Assembly (NCBI RefSeq): GCF_031195445.1
Contig: NZ_CP133480.1
Span: 1,784,001 to 1,848,000 of the forward strand
Origin: Acuticoccus sp. MNP-M23
GTDB taxonomy: Bacteria > Pseudomonadota > Alphaproteobacteria > Rhizobiales > Amorphaceae
Direction of reading: 5' to 3'
Length of the DNA stretch: 64,000 bases
The notes under the pieces are model-generated. The model saw only the letters and a list, made by a program, of their open reading frames with translations. It was not told the origin of the DNA and did no database searches. Shown here piece after piece: positions 32,902 to 42,210 of this stretch (position 1 is its first letter; each line of letters begins with the position of its first letter). The position numbers and the translations under genes were made by a program.

Positions 32902-34065
32902 CTACAGCTTTCCTTTTGGTGACATAGCCAAAGCGGAGGCGATGCCCGATGAGACCTCGTCCGCCGCTTTCCGAATTGGATCGGTCTTGAGATGTGCATA
33001 GCGCGCTGTGGTCTGCACCTGCGTGTGACCGAGTAGCTTTCCGATCATCGTCAGGTCATGACCGAGCTGCAGAGCATCTGATGCAAAGGAATGACGCAGA
33101 TCGTGAATACGTAGACCGTCCAGTTCCGCACGCTTACGTAGCCGGCGCCAAGGCTTCTGCATGTCGGTCAGGTGTTGCCCTTCGATCCTGCCAGTGATGA
33201 CGTAGGGATTGTTCTTCACCTTGGGAATAGATTTCAATACCTCGATGACCGCCGTACCGATTGGCACCAGCTTCGCGCCCGTTTTGGAATTGGGCAGGCG
33301 AAGCACGCCGGCTTTCAAGTCGACATGGTCCCATTTGAGGGTCTGAATTTCCCCTAGCCGGCATCCGGTCAGCAAAAGAAGGCGGATGCAGTTGGTGGCT
33401 TCGGGCTCCTCGTCGACCTCACGTAGCACCTTGCCAAGCCGGGCGAGTTCATCCGGTGTCAGATAGCGCTCGCGTTTGGCCTCCTTGTATCGCTTCACCT
33501 TCCAGCACGGGTTCATGCCATCGGTTCGCACGCCCCAGGTGTGGGCCACGGTAAACATGATGGAGAGCACACCGAGCGTCCGGTTCGCCTGGTAGGGAAT
33601 GTTCTTCATGGACTGGTGGAGCCCGACCACATCGGCGCGCGTGATGTCGATGATGCGGTGTGACCCCAGCTTTGGGTTGATGAACAACTCGACCGATCGC
33701 TTGTATTCGCCGTAGGTCGACGGCTTGCAGTGAAGCGCAACATGCTCGGCGAGGAAACGCTTGCCGAACTCCTTCATCGTGGGCGATGCCTTGCGGCGAT
33801 CCCGGTCATTTGCCGGATCGCCGCTAAGGCGCACCTGCGAAAGATGCTTCATCGCCTCAGTGCGCGCGAGAGCGGGGGTGAGGGCGCCATGAAGACCGAT
33901 ATTGACGCGACGCATCCGTCCCCCGGCCCTGTATTGCGCCAGGTACATCTTGCGACCGGACGGATAGACTCGCAGCCCGAAGCCCCTCAACTCGTCGTCC
34001 CAAACGAAGAACTCCTTGTCCCCAGGGACCGCGGCATCGACGGAACGTTTGGTGATCTTTGCCAT
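32902..34065 (-). CDS. Tyrosine recombinase (phage/island integrase)
   Basis: The 387-residue protein has the DUF4102-like N-terminal arm domain (DDELRGFGLRVYPSGRK), a SAM-like core-binding domain, and the catalytic domain. Active-site residues are visible: Arg in TGCRLGEI, HDLRHSFAS, LLGHTQVQTTARYAHL with the nucleophile Tyr. The ATG at 34065 has AGG 8 nt upstream and gives MAKITKRS, typical of P4-like integrases. It lies 188 bp from the tRNA attachment scar and is transcribed away from it. Confidence 0.93.
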   Translation of the reverse strand: MAKITKRSVDAAVPGDKEFFVWDDELRGFGLRVYPSGRKMYLAQYRAGGRMRRVNIGLHGALTPALARTEAMKHLSQVRLSGDPANDRDRRKASPTMKEFGKRFLAEHVALHCKPSTYGEYKRSVELFINPKLGSHRIIDITRADVVGLHQSMKNIPYQANRTLGVLSIMFTVAHTWGVRTDGMNPCWKVKRYKEAKRERYLTPDELARLGKVLREVDEEPEATNCIRLLLLTGCRLGEIQTLKWDHVDLKAGVLRLPNSKTGAKLVPIGTAVIEVLKSIPKVKNNPYVITGRIEGQHLTDMQKPWRRLRKRAELDGLRIHDLRHSFASDALQLGHDLTMIGKLLGHTQVQTTARYAHLKTDPIRKAADEVSSGIASALAMSPKGKL

Positions 34066-34253
34066 AGAGTGCCTCATGAAGGCCGGAATCTCCGGAATCA
34101 AATCGGAATCGTTTGGGAGAAAACGGTAGCGTTTGCTTTCGTAAGACGTCGTAGATCGACGACCTAAATACGTCAATTAGAACAGAGCATTATCTGGCAG
34201 TCGGTGGTGCTAGCGTAGAGACGGATAAGGTGGCGAAAACGGGCTGAAGCTAA

Positions 34254-34298
34254 CTCATAACCTGAAGGTCGTAGGTTCAAATCCTACCCCCGCAACCA
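34254..34298 (+). repeat. 3' half of initiator tRNA-Met gene: island attachment site (att)
   Basis: The 45 bp from the CAT anticodon loop through the T arm (GGTTCAAATCC) to CCGCAACCA match the 3' half of an alphaproteobacterial initiator tRNA-Met. The bases upstream do not pair to complete the anticodon stem, and no 5' half exists, so this is a truncated copy. Site-specific integration in a tRNA leaves such a 3' copy at the distal island end. The intact tRNA should lie at the other end, left of the window. Confidence 0.8.
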
Positions 34299-34323
34299 GT
34301 CATTCCTGCGCAGATTGAATGTC

Positions 34324-34352
34324 AGAAAAGCCGCCGTCCTGGCGGCTTTTCT
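34324..34352 (+). terminator. Intrinsic terminator downstream of the tRNA scar
   Basis: A perfect 12-bp stem AGAAAAGCCGCC / GGCGGCTTTTCT with a 5-nt loop ends in a T-rich arm. It works in both directions and probably terminated the original tRNA transcript and the convergent LysR gene. Confidence 0.8.
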
Positions 34353-34368
34353 GCGTTCTGAGGCCCGT

Positions 34369-35571
34369 TCAGCCGCGCTTCGGGCCGCGGGCTTCGTCGC
34401 GCAGGATTTCAAGAAAACGCAGGTGCGGCGCCGAGGGCAGGAAATCGGCGCGGACAGTGGTGCCGATGGGGCGCAGGCTGTGCGGCAGCGGCGGACCCAC
34501 CCGCGATAACGCACCCGTCGAGAGCTCCCGCTCCACCTGCATGTCACTGATGATCGTGAGGCGGTCGGAGCCATGCAGCAGGCCGATCATCACGCTGTGC
34601 GCGCCGGTCTCGATTGGGCGGGGCACATGGTCGGGCACGGCGAGGCTGCGGTGCATCGTCTCGAAATAGGCGCGCGCGGGGGCACCGGCGCGGGGCGCGA
34701 TCCAGGGGTATTGCGCCAGCATTTCGGCAGACACCGCGCCAAGGTTCGCCAGCGGGTGGTGGGGGTCGGCCACCACCGAGAGCGGGGCGCTGAAGAGTTC
34801 GGTCTGAACCAATCCGTCGGGAAGATCGTCAGCCCGCAGCGCACCGACAATCACGTCGATGTCACCGCGCAGGAGCGCGCGGGCGAGGCTGGCATAGGTG
34901 CCGTCCACCACCTTGGGCGCAACGGCGGGAAAGTCGGCGGCAAAGCGGGTCAGGGCAGCGGGGACGATGGAGGCTTGCGCCAGCGGCAGGCAGCCGATGG
35001 CAAGGCGACCCACCACGCGTCCGCGCCAGCCCGACGCATCGTCCAGAGCCTGCCGGAATTCGGCCATGGCAAGCTTGCTGTGGCGCGCCAGCGCATCTGC
35101 CTGCCGCGTGGGGCGCAGGCCCGCCGAGGTCTGCTCGAACAGGGGCACCCCGGCGACGCGTTCCAGCGTGCGGCAGGCCCTGCCAATGGTGGAGGCTTCT
35201 CGCCCCAGCGTGGTGGCGGCGGGGCGGAATCCCCCGGTTTCCACCACGGCAATCAGCGCGCGATACTGGCTGATGGAGGCAATCCGGTCGAGGTTGGCGC
35301 GCCCGGCCGACTGTGCGCCGCGGGCCAGAAGGTCGAGCCCGCGGCGGGTGCGGACGATGAAGGCCCGGCCGGGATCGGTCAGCACCAGTCCGCGCTGGGC
35401 GCGGGTGAACAGCGCAACGCCGGCCAGCGCCTCCACCCGCGCCAGCCCCTGCGTCAGCGCCGGCTGTGACAGCGCGACCTCCCGTGCCGCGCGCGACACC
35501 GTGCCGAACGCCGCGATGGCGACCACGCCGCGCAGATGTGCCACTTTCGGCAGCCCGTCCGCATCGTCCAT
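34369..35571 (-). CDS. LysR-type regulator with two HTH-like domains
   Basis: The 400-residue protein has a first LysR HTH at about 9-65 (VSRAAREVALSQPALTQGLA) and a second HTH-like block at about 95-150 (FRPAATTLGREASTIGRACR, then LERVAGVPLFEQ). A LysR substrate-binding domain follows (about 170-390). Usual LysR proteins have one HTH and about 300 residues, so the extra 90 are a duplicated DNA-binding module. GAGGG lies 8 nt before the ATG at 35571. It is divergent from the TAXI-TRAP genes and probably regulates them. Confidence 0.85.
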   Translation of the reverse strand: MDDADGLPKVAHLRGVVAIAAFGTVSRAAREVALSQPALTQGLARVEALAGVALFTRAQRGLVLTDPGRAFIVRTRRGLDLLARGAQSAGRANLDRIASISQYRALIAVVETGGFRPAATTLGREASTIGRACRTLERVAGVPLFEQTSAGLRPTRQADALARHSKLAMAEFRQALDDASGWRGRVVGRLAIGCLPLAQASIVPAALTRFAADFPAVAPKVVDGTYASLARALLRGDIDVIVGALRADDLPDGLVQTELFSAPLSVVADPHHPLANLGAVSAEMLAQYPWIAPRAGAPARAYFETMHRSLAVPDHVPRPIETGAHSVMIGLLHGSDRLTIISDMQVERELSTGALSRVGPPLPHSLRPIGTTVRADFLPSAPHLRFLEILRDEARGPKRG

Positions 35572-35722
35572 GGATTGGCCCTCAATGCGTGTTTCGAATA
35601 GGAGCGGGCGCGCAAAGGTTCCTTTCGAATTGGCCTTTTCCGCCGCCTGAACGATTATCATTCTGTGACGCTCCGTCGGCTGAGTCTAATCAGGCGGGGC
35701 GATATGAATAGGGAGAGCGATT

Positions 35723-36646
35723 ATGATGCGAACTCTGGCCCTCGCGGGCGCGCTGGTTCTGGCGGCTGGCGCCGGTGCGCACGCCCAGGAGCGCGTTTCC
35801 ATCGGCACCGGCGGCACGGGCGGCGTGTTTTACGCCATCGGCGCCGGCATGGCGGAAATTCTGAGCAACAACATGGAAGGGGCCACCGCCAACGCGGAAG
35901 TCACCGGCGCCTCCATCGAGAACATCCGGCGGGTGTCGGCCGGGCAGATGACCATCGGCTTCTCCTCCGCCTCCACGCTGTATGAAGGCAAGAACGGCGA
36001 AGGGGCGTTCGACGGCGAGCCGCAGAACGTGGCTGCCATTGCCGCCCTTTACCCGGCCGTCCTCCAGGTTGCTGCCACCAAGGACAGCGGCGCTGCATCA
36101 ATTGCCGATCTTGCGGACCTCGACATTTCCGTCGGCCCGCCGGGCTCCAACTCGTCGGTCCTGTCGGAGCGGCTTCTGACGGCGTACGACGCGTTCAACA
36201 TGTCCAACGTGTCGTTCCTGTCCTACGGCGAAGCCACGCAGGCGCTGAAGAATGGCCAGCTCGAAGGCACGATGATCCTTGCCGGCACCCCCGCCGCGGC
36301 TTTCATCGAACTCTTCACCACGGAAGATGTGGTCCTCCTGCCCGTCACCGAGGCTGACGTGTCGGGAATGCTGGAATCCTATCCGTTCTACGCGCTGACC
36401 GAAATTGCAGCCGGGACCTATGAGGGCCAGGACGCGCCGGTGCAGGCGATCGGCGATCCCGCCATCCTGTTCGTTGCGGCCGATGCCGACGAGGCGCTGG
36501 TGCACGACATCACCGCCACCCTGTTCGACAACCTCGAAACGCTGCAGGGCGTCCACCCGGCCGCATCGGCCATCAATATTGCCGGCGCTTCGAAGACGCC
36601 GATCGCCCTCCACGCTGGAGCTAAACGCTATTTCGACGCGCAATAA
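35723..36646 (+). CDS. TAXI-family TRAP transporter solute-binding protein
   Basis: The 307-residue protein has a signal peptide (1-21, GAHAQE) then SIGTGGTGGVFYAIGAGMAEIL, the signature of TAXI proteins. It binds a small carboxylate in the periplasm for the membrane partner encoded next. GGGAGA precedes the paired ATG ATG start. Its neighbours suggest an aromatic-derived di- or tricarboxylate as the ligand, which is inference. Confidence 0.93.
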   Translation: MMRTLALAGALVLAAGAGAHAQERVSIGTGGTGGVFYAIGAGMAEILSNNMEGATANAEVTGASIENIRRVSAGQMTIGFSSASTLYEGKNGEGAFDGEPQNVAAIAALYPAVLQVAATKDSGAASIADLADLDISVGPPGSNSSVLSERLLTAYDAFNMSNVSFLSYGEATQALKNGQLEGTMILAGTPAAAFIELFTTEDVVLLPVTEADVSGMLESYPFYALTEIAAGTYEGQDAPVQAIGDPAILFVAADADEALVHDITATLFDNLETLQGVHPAASAINIAGASKTPIALHAGAKRYFDAQ

Positions 36647-36743
36647 TAAGGCGGGCGGCGGCTTCTCCGAGCCGCTGCCTGACGACGCGCCGGCCGCCGA
36701 GCCGGACGCCGCCACGTTCTGGACCATCCTGCCCCGTGGCGTC

Positions 36744-38615
36744 ATGCCGGTATGGGAGCACCGCCTCGCAACCTGTGCGCTGGCGCTGCTCGCCACTTCG
36801 GCGGCCGCTCTGGTGCTTTGGTCGGGCTGGTTCGGTGACATCACCGCGCTGATCCTGCGCGCCACATTCTTCTCGCTCACCGCGTCGGCCGGCCTTATCT
36901 GCATTGCGGCCAAGCGCGGCTTCGCGCCCTGGCGGGCCGTGCTCTACCTCCTCGCAATCGCGGTGCTGGTGCCCGGTCCCTACCTGTGGACCAACTACAT
37001 GGCGATCATCCGCTCCGGCGGCATTGCCGACAGCACGGACATTGCGCTGTTTGTCATCGCCACCGCCGCAACGCTGGTGCTGGCGCGCTATCTGATCGGC
37101 TGGATCATGGTGGCGCTGGGCGTTCTGGCGCTCGCCTATGCGCTGTACGGCAACCTCATTCCGGGCGTCTACGGCCATGCTGGGTACGATCTGGGCCGGA
37201 TCACGTCCAACCTGTTCCTGCGCACCGAAGGGCTGTTCGGCCTGCCCATGGGGGTGGCGGCGCAATATATTCTCCTGTTCTCGCTGCTCGGGCAGCTCCT
37301 TCTGCGCACCGGGCTGGGGCAAGTGTTCGTGGACCTGGCCCATGCGCTCACCGGCCGCGTCCAGGGCGGTCCGGCGCTGACGGCGGTCATCTCGTCGACC
37401 ATGTTCTCGTCCATCAACGGCTCTGCCGTGGCAGGCGTGGTCACCACCGGCACGTTCACCATTCCCCTGATGAAGCGCACCGGCTACCGCCCCAAGGTGG
37501 CCGGTGCCATCGAGGCTGCGGCCTCGTCCGCCGGGCAGATCATGCCGCCGGTGATGGGCGCCGCCGCCTTCCTGATGGCGGAACTGACGCGCACGCCCTA
37601 CGCGGTCATTGCCGCAGCCGCCCTCATTCCGGCACTGCTCTACGTATTTGCGCTGCTGGTTGCAGTGCGCACCGAGGCCGGCAAGTTCGACCTTGGCCGC
37701 GCCAGGGCGGACGAGGTGCCAAACCTCTCCGAAGTGCTGTTCAGGCGCGGTTATCTCCTGATCCCGCTGGTGGGCCTCATCGTGTTTCTGGTGGTGGGGT
37801 ACACCCCATCGGCCGCAGCGGTGCTGTGCGTGATCACCGCGCTGGTGGTTTCCGTCTTCACCAAGGCAACGCGGATCGGCCCCGTCGGCCTCCTGGAAGT
37901 GATGATGGAGACGCTGCGCAACTGCCTGCCGGTGGTGGCGGCGGTGGCGGTGGCCGGCATCCTCATCGGCGTGATGACGCTGACGGGCATGGCGCTGAAG
38001 GTGTCGTCTCTCATATTGGATGTGGGCGGCGACAACCTCTTCCTGGTGCTGGTGCTGACCATGGTGGCCAGCTTCGTCCTCGGTCTCGGGATGCCGACGT
38101 CGGCTGCCTACCTGCTTCTGGCGATCCTGATTGCCCCGGCGCTCACCAAGTTCGGCCTGCCGGTGATCGCGGCGCACATGTTCATCTTCTACTACGGGCT
38201 CCTGTCCGCCATCACGCCGCCGGTGGCGCTGGCGGCGTATGCGGGGGCGTCGATCGCGGGATCGGACCCCAACGAGACTGCCGTCGAGGCAATCCGGCTC
38301 GGCTTCGTGAAGGTGGTTGCGCCGTTCCTGTTCGTATATGCGCCCGAGCTTTTGCTCATCGGCACGCCGTGGGGCATTGCGCTAGCGTGCGCGGCGGCGT
38401 TCGGCGGCGTGTTTGCCGCAGGCGTTGCGATGACGGGCTGGCTCGTCCGCCGGCTTTCGCTGGCCGAGATCCTGTCACTCTGGGTGGCGGCGGGGCTTCT
38501 TGCCGCCGCGCTGGTGCTGCCGGTGGGCTCGGCGCTCAGCCTTGCTGCCGAAGCGGCCGGCCTTGCGATGATTGCCGGCCTTGTCCTCTTGCTGCGGAAA
38601 TCCAATGCAGATTGA
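36744..38615 (+). CDS. TRAP transporter fused permease (DctQM type)
   Basis: The protein has about 623 residues and some 18 TM helices. TRAP large-subunit motifs are visible (SSAGQIMPPVMGAAAFLMAE, LGLGMPTSAAYLL). Such fused permeases pair with TAXI proteins and use an ion gradient. The first in-frame ATG is at 36744; the frame is open back through the end of the solute-binding gene without an ATG or GTG, so the true start may be a rare codon up to 100 bp earlier. The stop overlaps the ligI-like start by 11 nt. Confidence 0.9.
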   Translation: MPVWEHRLATCALALLATSAAALVLWSGWFGDITALILRATFFSLTASAGLICIAAKRGFAPWRAVLYLLAIAVLVPGPYLWTNYMAIIRSGGIADSTDIALFVIATAATLVLARYLIGWIMVALGVLALAYALYGNLIPGVYGHAGYDLGRITSNLFLRTEGLFGLPMGVAAQYILLFSLLGQLLLRTGLGQVFVDLAHALTGRVQGGPALTAVISSTMFSSINGSAVAGVVTTGTFTIPLMKRTGYRPKVAGAIEAAASSAGQIMPPVMGAAAFLMAELTRTPYAVIAAAALIPALLYVFALLVAVRTEAGKFDLGRARADEVPNLSEVLFRRGYLLIPLVGLIVFLVVGYTPSAAAVLCVITALVVSVFTKATRIGPVGLLEVMMETLRNCLPVVAAVAVAGILIGVMTLTGMALKVSSLILDVGGDNLFLVLVLTMVASFVLGLGMPTSAAYLLLAILIAPALTKFGLPVIAAHMFIFYYGLLSAITPPVALAAYAGASIAGSDPNETAVEAIRLGFVKVVAPFLFVYAPELLLIGTPWGIALACAAAFGGVFAAGVAMTGWLVRRLSLAEILSLWVAAGLLAAALVLPVGSALSLAAEAAGLAMIAGLVLLLRKSNAD

Positions 38616-39471
38616 TCCCCCCACCTGGCACCCGTCCCCCCGCGTGCCGGATTATCGGCCCCCCGAAGGCGCGGTGGATGCGCACTGCCACGTCTTCGGC
38701 CCCGGCAATGAGTTTCCCTACGCGCCGGAGCGGAAATACACGCCGTCGGATGCCGGCAAGGCGAAACTGTTCGCGCTGCGCCGCCACCTCGGCTTTTCCC
38801 GCAACGTGCTGGTGCAGGCCAGCTGCCACGGCCGGGACAATGCGGCAATGCTGGACGTGCTGGTTGCCGATCCCGCAGGGTGCCGCGGCGTTGCGGTGGT
38901 CGACCCCGCCATCAGCGACGCAGCGCTTGCCAACATGAACGAAAAGGGCGTGCGCGGCGTGCGCTTCAACTTCGTGAAGCGCCTCGTAGACCCGGACCCG
39001 GTGGACGTTTCGGCCCGCCTTGCAGCGCGCGTCGCCGAGCTCGGCTGGCATGTGGTGGTCTATTTCGAGGCGCCGGACTTTGACGAGCTGGCGCCGTTCC
39101 TCAAAACCCTGCCATGCGATGTGGTGATCGACCACATGGGGCGCCCGGACATTGCGGGCGGCATCGAGGCGCCGGGCTTCCAGGCATTCTGCGGCCTGAT
39201 GGAGAACGAGAAATTCTGGGTGAAGGTCGGCTGCCCCGAGCGGCTGACCAAGGCCGGCCCGCCCTACTACGATGTCGCCCCGTTCGCGCGCACGCTGGTG
39301 GAGCAGTTCTCCGACCGCGTCCTGTGGGGCACCGACTGGCCGCACCCCAACATGAAGAGCCACCAGCCCGACGATGGCTTGCTGGTCGACCGCATCCCGG
39401 TGATCGCCCCCACGGAGGCGCTGCGCCAGAAGCTCCTCGTCACCAACCCGACCCGCCTCTACTTCACCTGA
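38605..39471 (+). CDS. ligI: 2-pyrone-4,6-dicarboxylate lactonase-like amidohydrolase (LigI family)
   Basis: The 288-residue TIM-barrel amidohydrolase has VDAHCHVFGPGNEFPY (HxH motif), HMGRPD, a Lys in WVKVGCPERL and the catalytic Asp in WGTDWPHPN. These match LigI/GalI-type 2-pyrone-4,6-dicarboxylate hydrolases, which open the lactone to 4-oxalomesaconate. The ATG at 38605 overlaps the TRAP permease stop. The genes for the next three steps lie on the opposite strand close by, supporting the assignment. Confidence 0.82.
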   Translation: MQIDPPTWHPSPRVPDYRPPEGAVDAHCHVFGPGNEFPYAPERKYTPSDAGKAKLFALRRHLGFSRNVLVQASCHGRDNAAMLDVLVADPAGCRGVAVVDPAISDAALANMNEKGVRGVRFNFVKRLVDPDPVDVSARLAARVAELGWHVVVYFEAPDFDELAPFLKTLPCDVVIDHMGRPDIAGGIEAPGFQAFCGLMENEKFWVKVGCPERLTKAGPPYYDVAPFARTLVEQFSDRVLWGTDWPHPNMKSHQPDDGLLVDRIPVIAPTEALRQKLLVTNPTRLYFT

Positions 39472-39473
39472 AA

Positions 39474-39512
39474 AGCGAAGAGGGCGCCTGACGCGGGCGG
39501 CTTCTTTTCTTG
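39474..39512 (+). terminator. Possible terminator between convergent genes
   Basis: A GC-rich imperfect hairpin around GAAGAGGGCGCC and GGCGGCTTCTTTTC is followed by a T-rich run. It lies 3 bp after the ligI-like stop and before the convergent dehydrogenase. Confidence 0.4.
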
Positions 39513-39604
39513 CCTGCTGCGGTGGAAGACCCGCCGGAGGCGAGCCTTCTCTTCATCGACATTGCGGCATGGCCTCTCCGGCCATGTTGCAAGAACAGCC
39601 GACC

Positions 39605-40468
39605 CTACTGCGCCAGCCGCGCCGCAAGAATTGCAGCGATCCCGTCGGCCAGAGGCCCCTCGGGAAGGTCTGTCGCCTCCATTGCGCCCATCTTGCGCTG
39701 CACCGCGGCGATGCGGGCGGCGAGGCCGCCTTCCAGCCCCAGCTCGTTCAGCGTGGCGGCGCTTTCTTCCATCTCGGCGGCACGGCGGGTGCCGTGGTGG
39801 AGGGTGCGCTCGAAATAATAGGAGGCGTGCTCGGGCCAGCCGAGGCCGGGGAAGCTCTTGGAGAGGGATTCCAGCACGCGGTCGAAGCAGCCGGAGGCCG
39901 AGGCAGCAAGCAGCGCTTCGACAGTGATGGCTTCGAGGCCCTTCACGAACAGGGAGCGCACCATTTTCACCGCGGTTGCTTCGCCGGTGGCGTTGCCGGC
40001 AACCTCGAACGTGAATCCGAGAGGCTTCATCTCAGCGGCAAGGCGTTCGGCGGCGGGACCGGCGAGGAGGACCGGCGAGGCATGGCCGTTCGGGTGGACC
40101 GGGGACATCACCGCCATGTCGAGGTAGACGGCCTCGCGCGCTTCCACGGCGGCGGCGGTGTCGCGCTTGCGCTGGGGGGAGACGGAGTTGATGTCGATGA
40201 AAACCTGGCCCTGGGTGAGGTGCGGGAGGGCGGCTTCGGCGGCAATGTAGCTCTGGTCGGCGGTCACGGCGGAGAAGATCCAGTCCGCGCCGTCGATGGC
40301 TTCGGCGACAGTCGCGCCGCGGGCGGTGCCATCGGCCTCCATCGCGGCGGCCATCTCCGGCGTGCCCTTGATGTCGTAGGCGGCGAAGCGGAATGCACCG
40401 TTCGTCTCGCCGAGGGACTTGCGGAAGGCGCGCGCGGCCTCTCCGTAGCCGATGAAGGCAATGCGCAT
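39605..40468 (-). CDS. NAD(P)-dependent dehydrogenase, 6-phosphogluconate/hydroxyisobutyrate type with DUF1932
   Basis: The 287-residue protein has an N-terminal Rossmann start MRIAFIGYGEAARAF, the segment FIDINSVSPQRK, and a C-terminal DUF1932 helical domain (GLGWPEHASYYFERTLHHGTRR). Members with DUF1932 occur in aromatic-acid clusters, with uncertain substrate. It is 37 bp downstream of galD on the same strand and probably in its operon. Confidence 0.8.
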   Translation of the reverse strand: MRIAFIGYGEAARAFRKSLGETNGAFRFAAYDIKGTPEMAAAMEADGTARGATVAEAIDGADWIFSAVTADQSYIAAEAALPHLTQGQVFIDINSVSPQRKRDTAAAVEAREAVYLDMAVMSPVHPNGHASPVLLAGPAAERLAAEMKPLGFTFEVAGNATGEATAVKMVRSLFVKGLEAITVEALLAASASGCFDRVLESLSKSFPGLGWPEHASYYFERTLHHGTRRAAEMEESAATLNELGLEGGLAARIAAVQRKMGAMEATDLPEGPLADGIAAILAARLAQ

Positions 40469-40505
40469 GTGGAGTCTCCCAGTCGTCAGGCGCTGGTGAT
40501 GCGCC

Positions 40506-41546
40506 CTAGTAGATCGTGCCGTCGAACAGTTTTCGTGCTGTCCGCAGGATCGCGGTTTCGGTGACCTCGCCGCCGTCGAGGGTGGCGAGCACCGTCATTT
40601 CGCCCGTGGGATGCTCCACGGAAAGGGTTTTTTGCATTCCGGCAGGAATTTTGGCGACTTCGGCGGCGGGACCATCCGGCAACAGGCACGCGGTGGCGAC
40701 GCTGACAGCGCCCAGCACGCCAATTGCCTTGTGGCAGCGGTGCGGGATGAATGTGCGGGTGGAGACCGCGCCGCCATCCTGCGCGGCGCTGACCATTGTC
40801 ATCTTCGGCACGCTGGAATCGGTAACGTCGCCAAGGTTCATCAGCGGGCCGGCCTTCAGGCGAATGGCCTCCAGCTTCTCGCGCAAGGGGGCATTGGCTT
40901 CGAGGTCGGAGGGGTTTTCCGTGCCGGTGATGCCGAGGGCGTCGGCGCGCATGACGACGCAGGGCATCCCGTTGTCGATCAGCGTGCAGGCAATGCCGTC
41001 GATGCTGTCGACGGTGTTGCCTGTGGGCAGGAGCGCGCCGCAGGAGGAGCCGGCGGTGTCGCGAAAGGCGATGCGGATGGGCGCGGACGTGCCGGGCACG
41101 CCGTCGATCCGGGCGTCGCCCGTGTAGGTCACGCGGCCACCGGGGGTGGCGACGGTGGCAACCGCCGTCTGCCCGGTGTTTTCCATGTAGATGGTGACGC
41201 GGGTTTCGCCGTCCGACGCCGCAATCAGCCCGCGCTCGATGGCGAACGGGCCGACGCCGGCGAGGATGTTGCCGCAGTTCTGCGCGTCGGTGACAACGGG
41301 CTTGTCCACGAACACCTGCAGGAACAGGTAGTCGACGTCGACGCCCGACCGCTCTGACCGCTTTACAACCGCCACCTTGGAGGTCAGCGGGTCGGCGCCG
41401 CCCATGCCGTCGATCTGGCGCGCATCCGGCGAGCCCATGGCGGCGAGCAGGAAGGCGTCGCGGTCCGCTGGCAGCTCGTCCGCCAGGAAATAGCCGCCCT
41501 TGGATGTGCCGCCGCGCATCCACATGGCGCGCACGCCCTCACTCAT
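40506..41546 (-). CDS. galD: 4-oxalomesaconate tautomerase (GalD, PrpF family)
   Basis: The 346-residue PrpF-fold isomerase has [13 protein letters not shown] at the start, [32 protein letters not shown] and an active-site-like Cys/Lys pair. PrpF proteins move double bonds in unsaturated tri-acids. With galB and ligK next to it, the 4-oxalomesaconate keto/enol role of GalD is likely. The ATG at 41546 overlaps the ligK stop by 8 nt. A second paralogue lies at 52106. Confidence 0.85.
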   Translation of the reverse strand: MSEGVRAMWMRGGTSKGGYFLADELPADRDAFLLAAMGSPDARQIDGMGGADPLTSKVAVVKRSERSGVDVDYLFLQVFVDKPVVTDAQNCGNILAGVGPFAIERGLIAASDGETRVTIYMENTGQTAVATVATPGGRVTYTGDARIDGVPGTSAPIRIAFRDTAGSSCGALLPTGNTVDSIDGIACTLIDNGMPCVVMRADALGITGTENPSDLEANAPLREKLEAIRLKAGPLMNLGDVTDSSVPKMTMVSAAQDGGAVSTRTFIPHRCHKAIGVLGAVSVATACLLPDGPAAEVAKIPAGMQKTLSVEHPTGEMTVLATLDGGEVTETAILRTARKLFDGTIY

Positions 41547-42210
41547 AAACGAGGCCCTTTTCGGCAAGCCGTCCGCGCATGCCGTAGATGTCGAGCCCCA
41601 GCTCGCCGGCGGCGAGGCGCTGGCGCTTGTCCTCCTCGGCGGCAAGACGCTTTTCGGCGGCTTCCACCACTGCGAACACCGTGTCGTGCGGGACGACGCA
41701 GACGCCGTCGTCATCGGCGATGATGATGTCGCCGGGGTTCACCAGCGCGCCGGCGCACACGACGGGGACGTTCACGGAACCCAGCGTTTCCTTCACCGTG
41801 CCCTGCGCGTGGATTGCGGCGGACCATACGGGGAAGTGCATGGCGGCAAGGTCCTTCACGTCGCGCACGCCGGCGTCGATGATCAGGCCGCGGCAGCCGC
41901 GGGCGCGGGCGGAGGTGGCGAGGAGATCGCCGAAATAGCCGTCGGTCGAGGGGGAGGTGGGGGCAAGGACCAGAACGTCACCGTCCTGCAGCTGCTCGAT
42001 GGCGACGTGGACCATCCAGTTGTCGCCGGGGGGCGCCGAGATCGTGACGGCGGAGCCTGCCAGCGCTGCGCCCGGATAGATCGGCCGCATCTTCGCCGCC
42101 ATCAGGCCGGTGCGGCCCTGCGCCTCGTGCACGGTGGCGACACCGGCTGCGCCCAGCTTGGCGATCAGCGTGGGGTCGGCGCGGGTGATGTTCTGGACGA
42201 CCTTGTGCAT
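41539..42210 (-). CDS. ligK: 4-carboxy-4-hydroxy-2-oxoadipate aldolase / oxaloacetate decarboxylase (LigK/GalC)
   Basis: The 223-residue class II pyruvate aldolase (HMG/CHA type) has [29 protein letters not shown] and [15 protein letters not shown] with the Asp and Arg of the metal and pyruvate site. It splits CHA to pyruvate and oxaloacetate, the last step after 2-pyrone-4,6-dicarboxylate. The ATG at 42210 forms TGATG with the galB stop. Confidence 0.9.
   Translation of the reverse strand: MHKVVQNITRADPTLIAKLGAAGVATVHEAQGRTGLMAAKMRPIYPGAALAGSAVTISAPPGDNWMVHVAIEQLQDGDVLVLAPTSPSTDGYFGDLLATSARARGCRGLIIDAGVRDVKDLAAMHFPVWSAAIHAQGTVKETLGSVNVPVVCAGALVNPGDIIIADDDGVCVVPHDTVFAVVEAAEKRLAAEEDKRQRLAAGELGLDIYGMRGRLAEKGLVYE

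Noticed and set aside
34254-34298. A complete tRNA-Met gene
   Set aside because: The 5' half and the acceptor stem partner are missing; only the 3' half is present, so it is an attachment scar.
1-34298. A CRISPR array or insertion sequence within the island
   Set aside because: No regularly spaced repeats, transposase or terminal inverted repeats were seen; the only tandem repeat is the coding 57-bp unit at 22283-22396.
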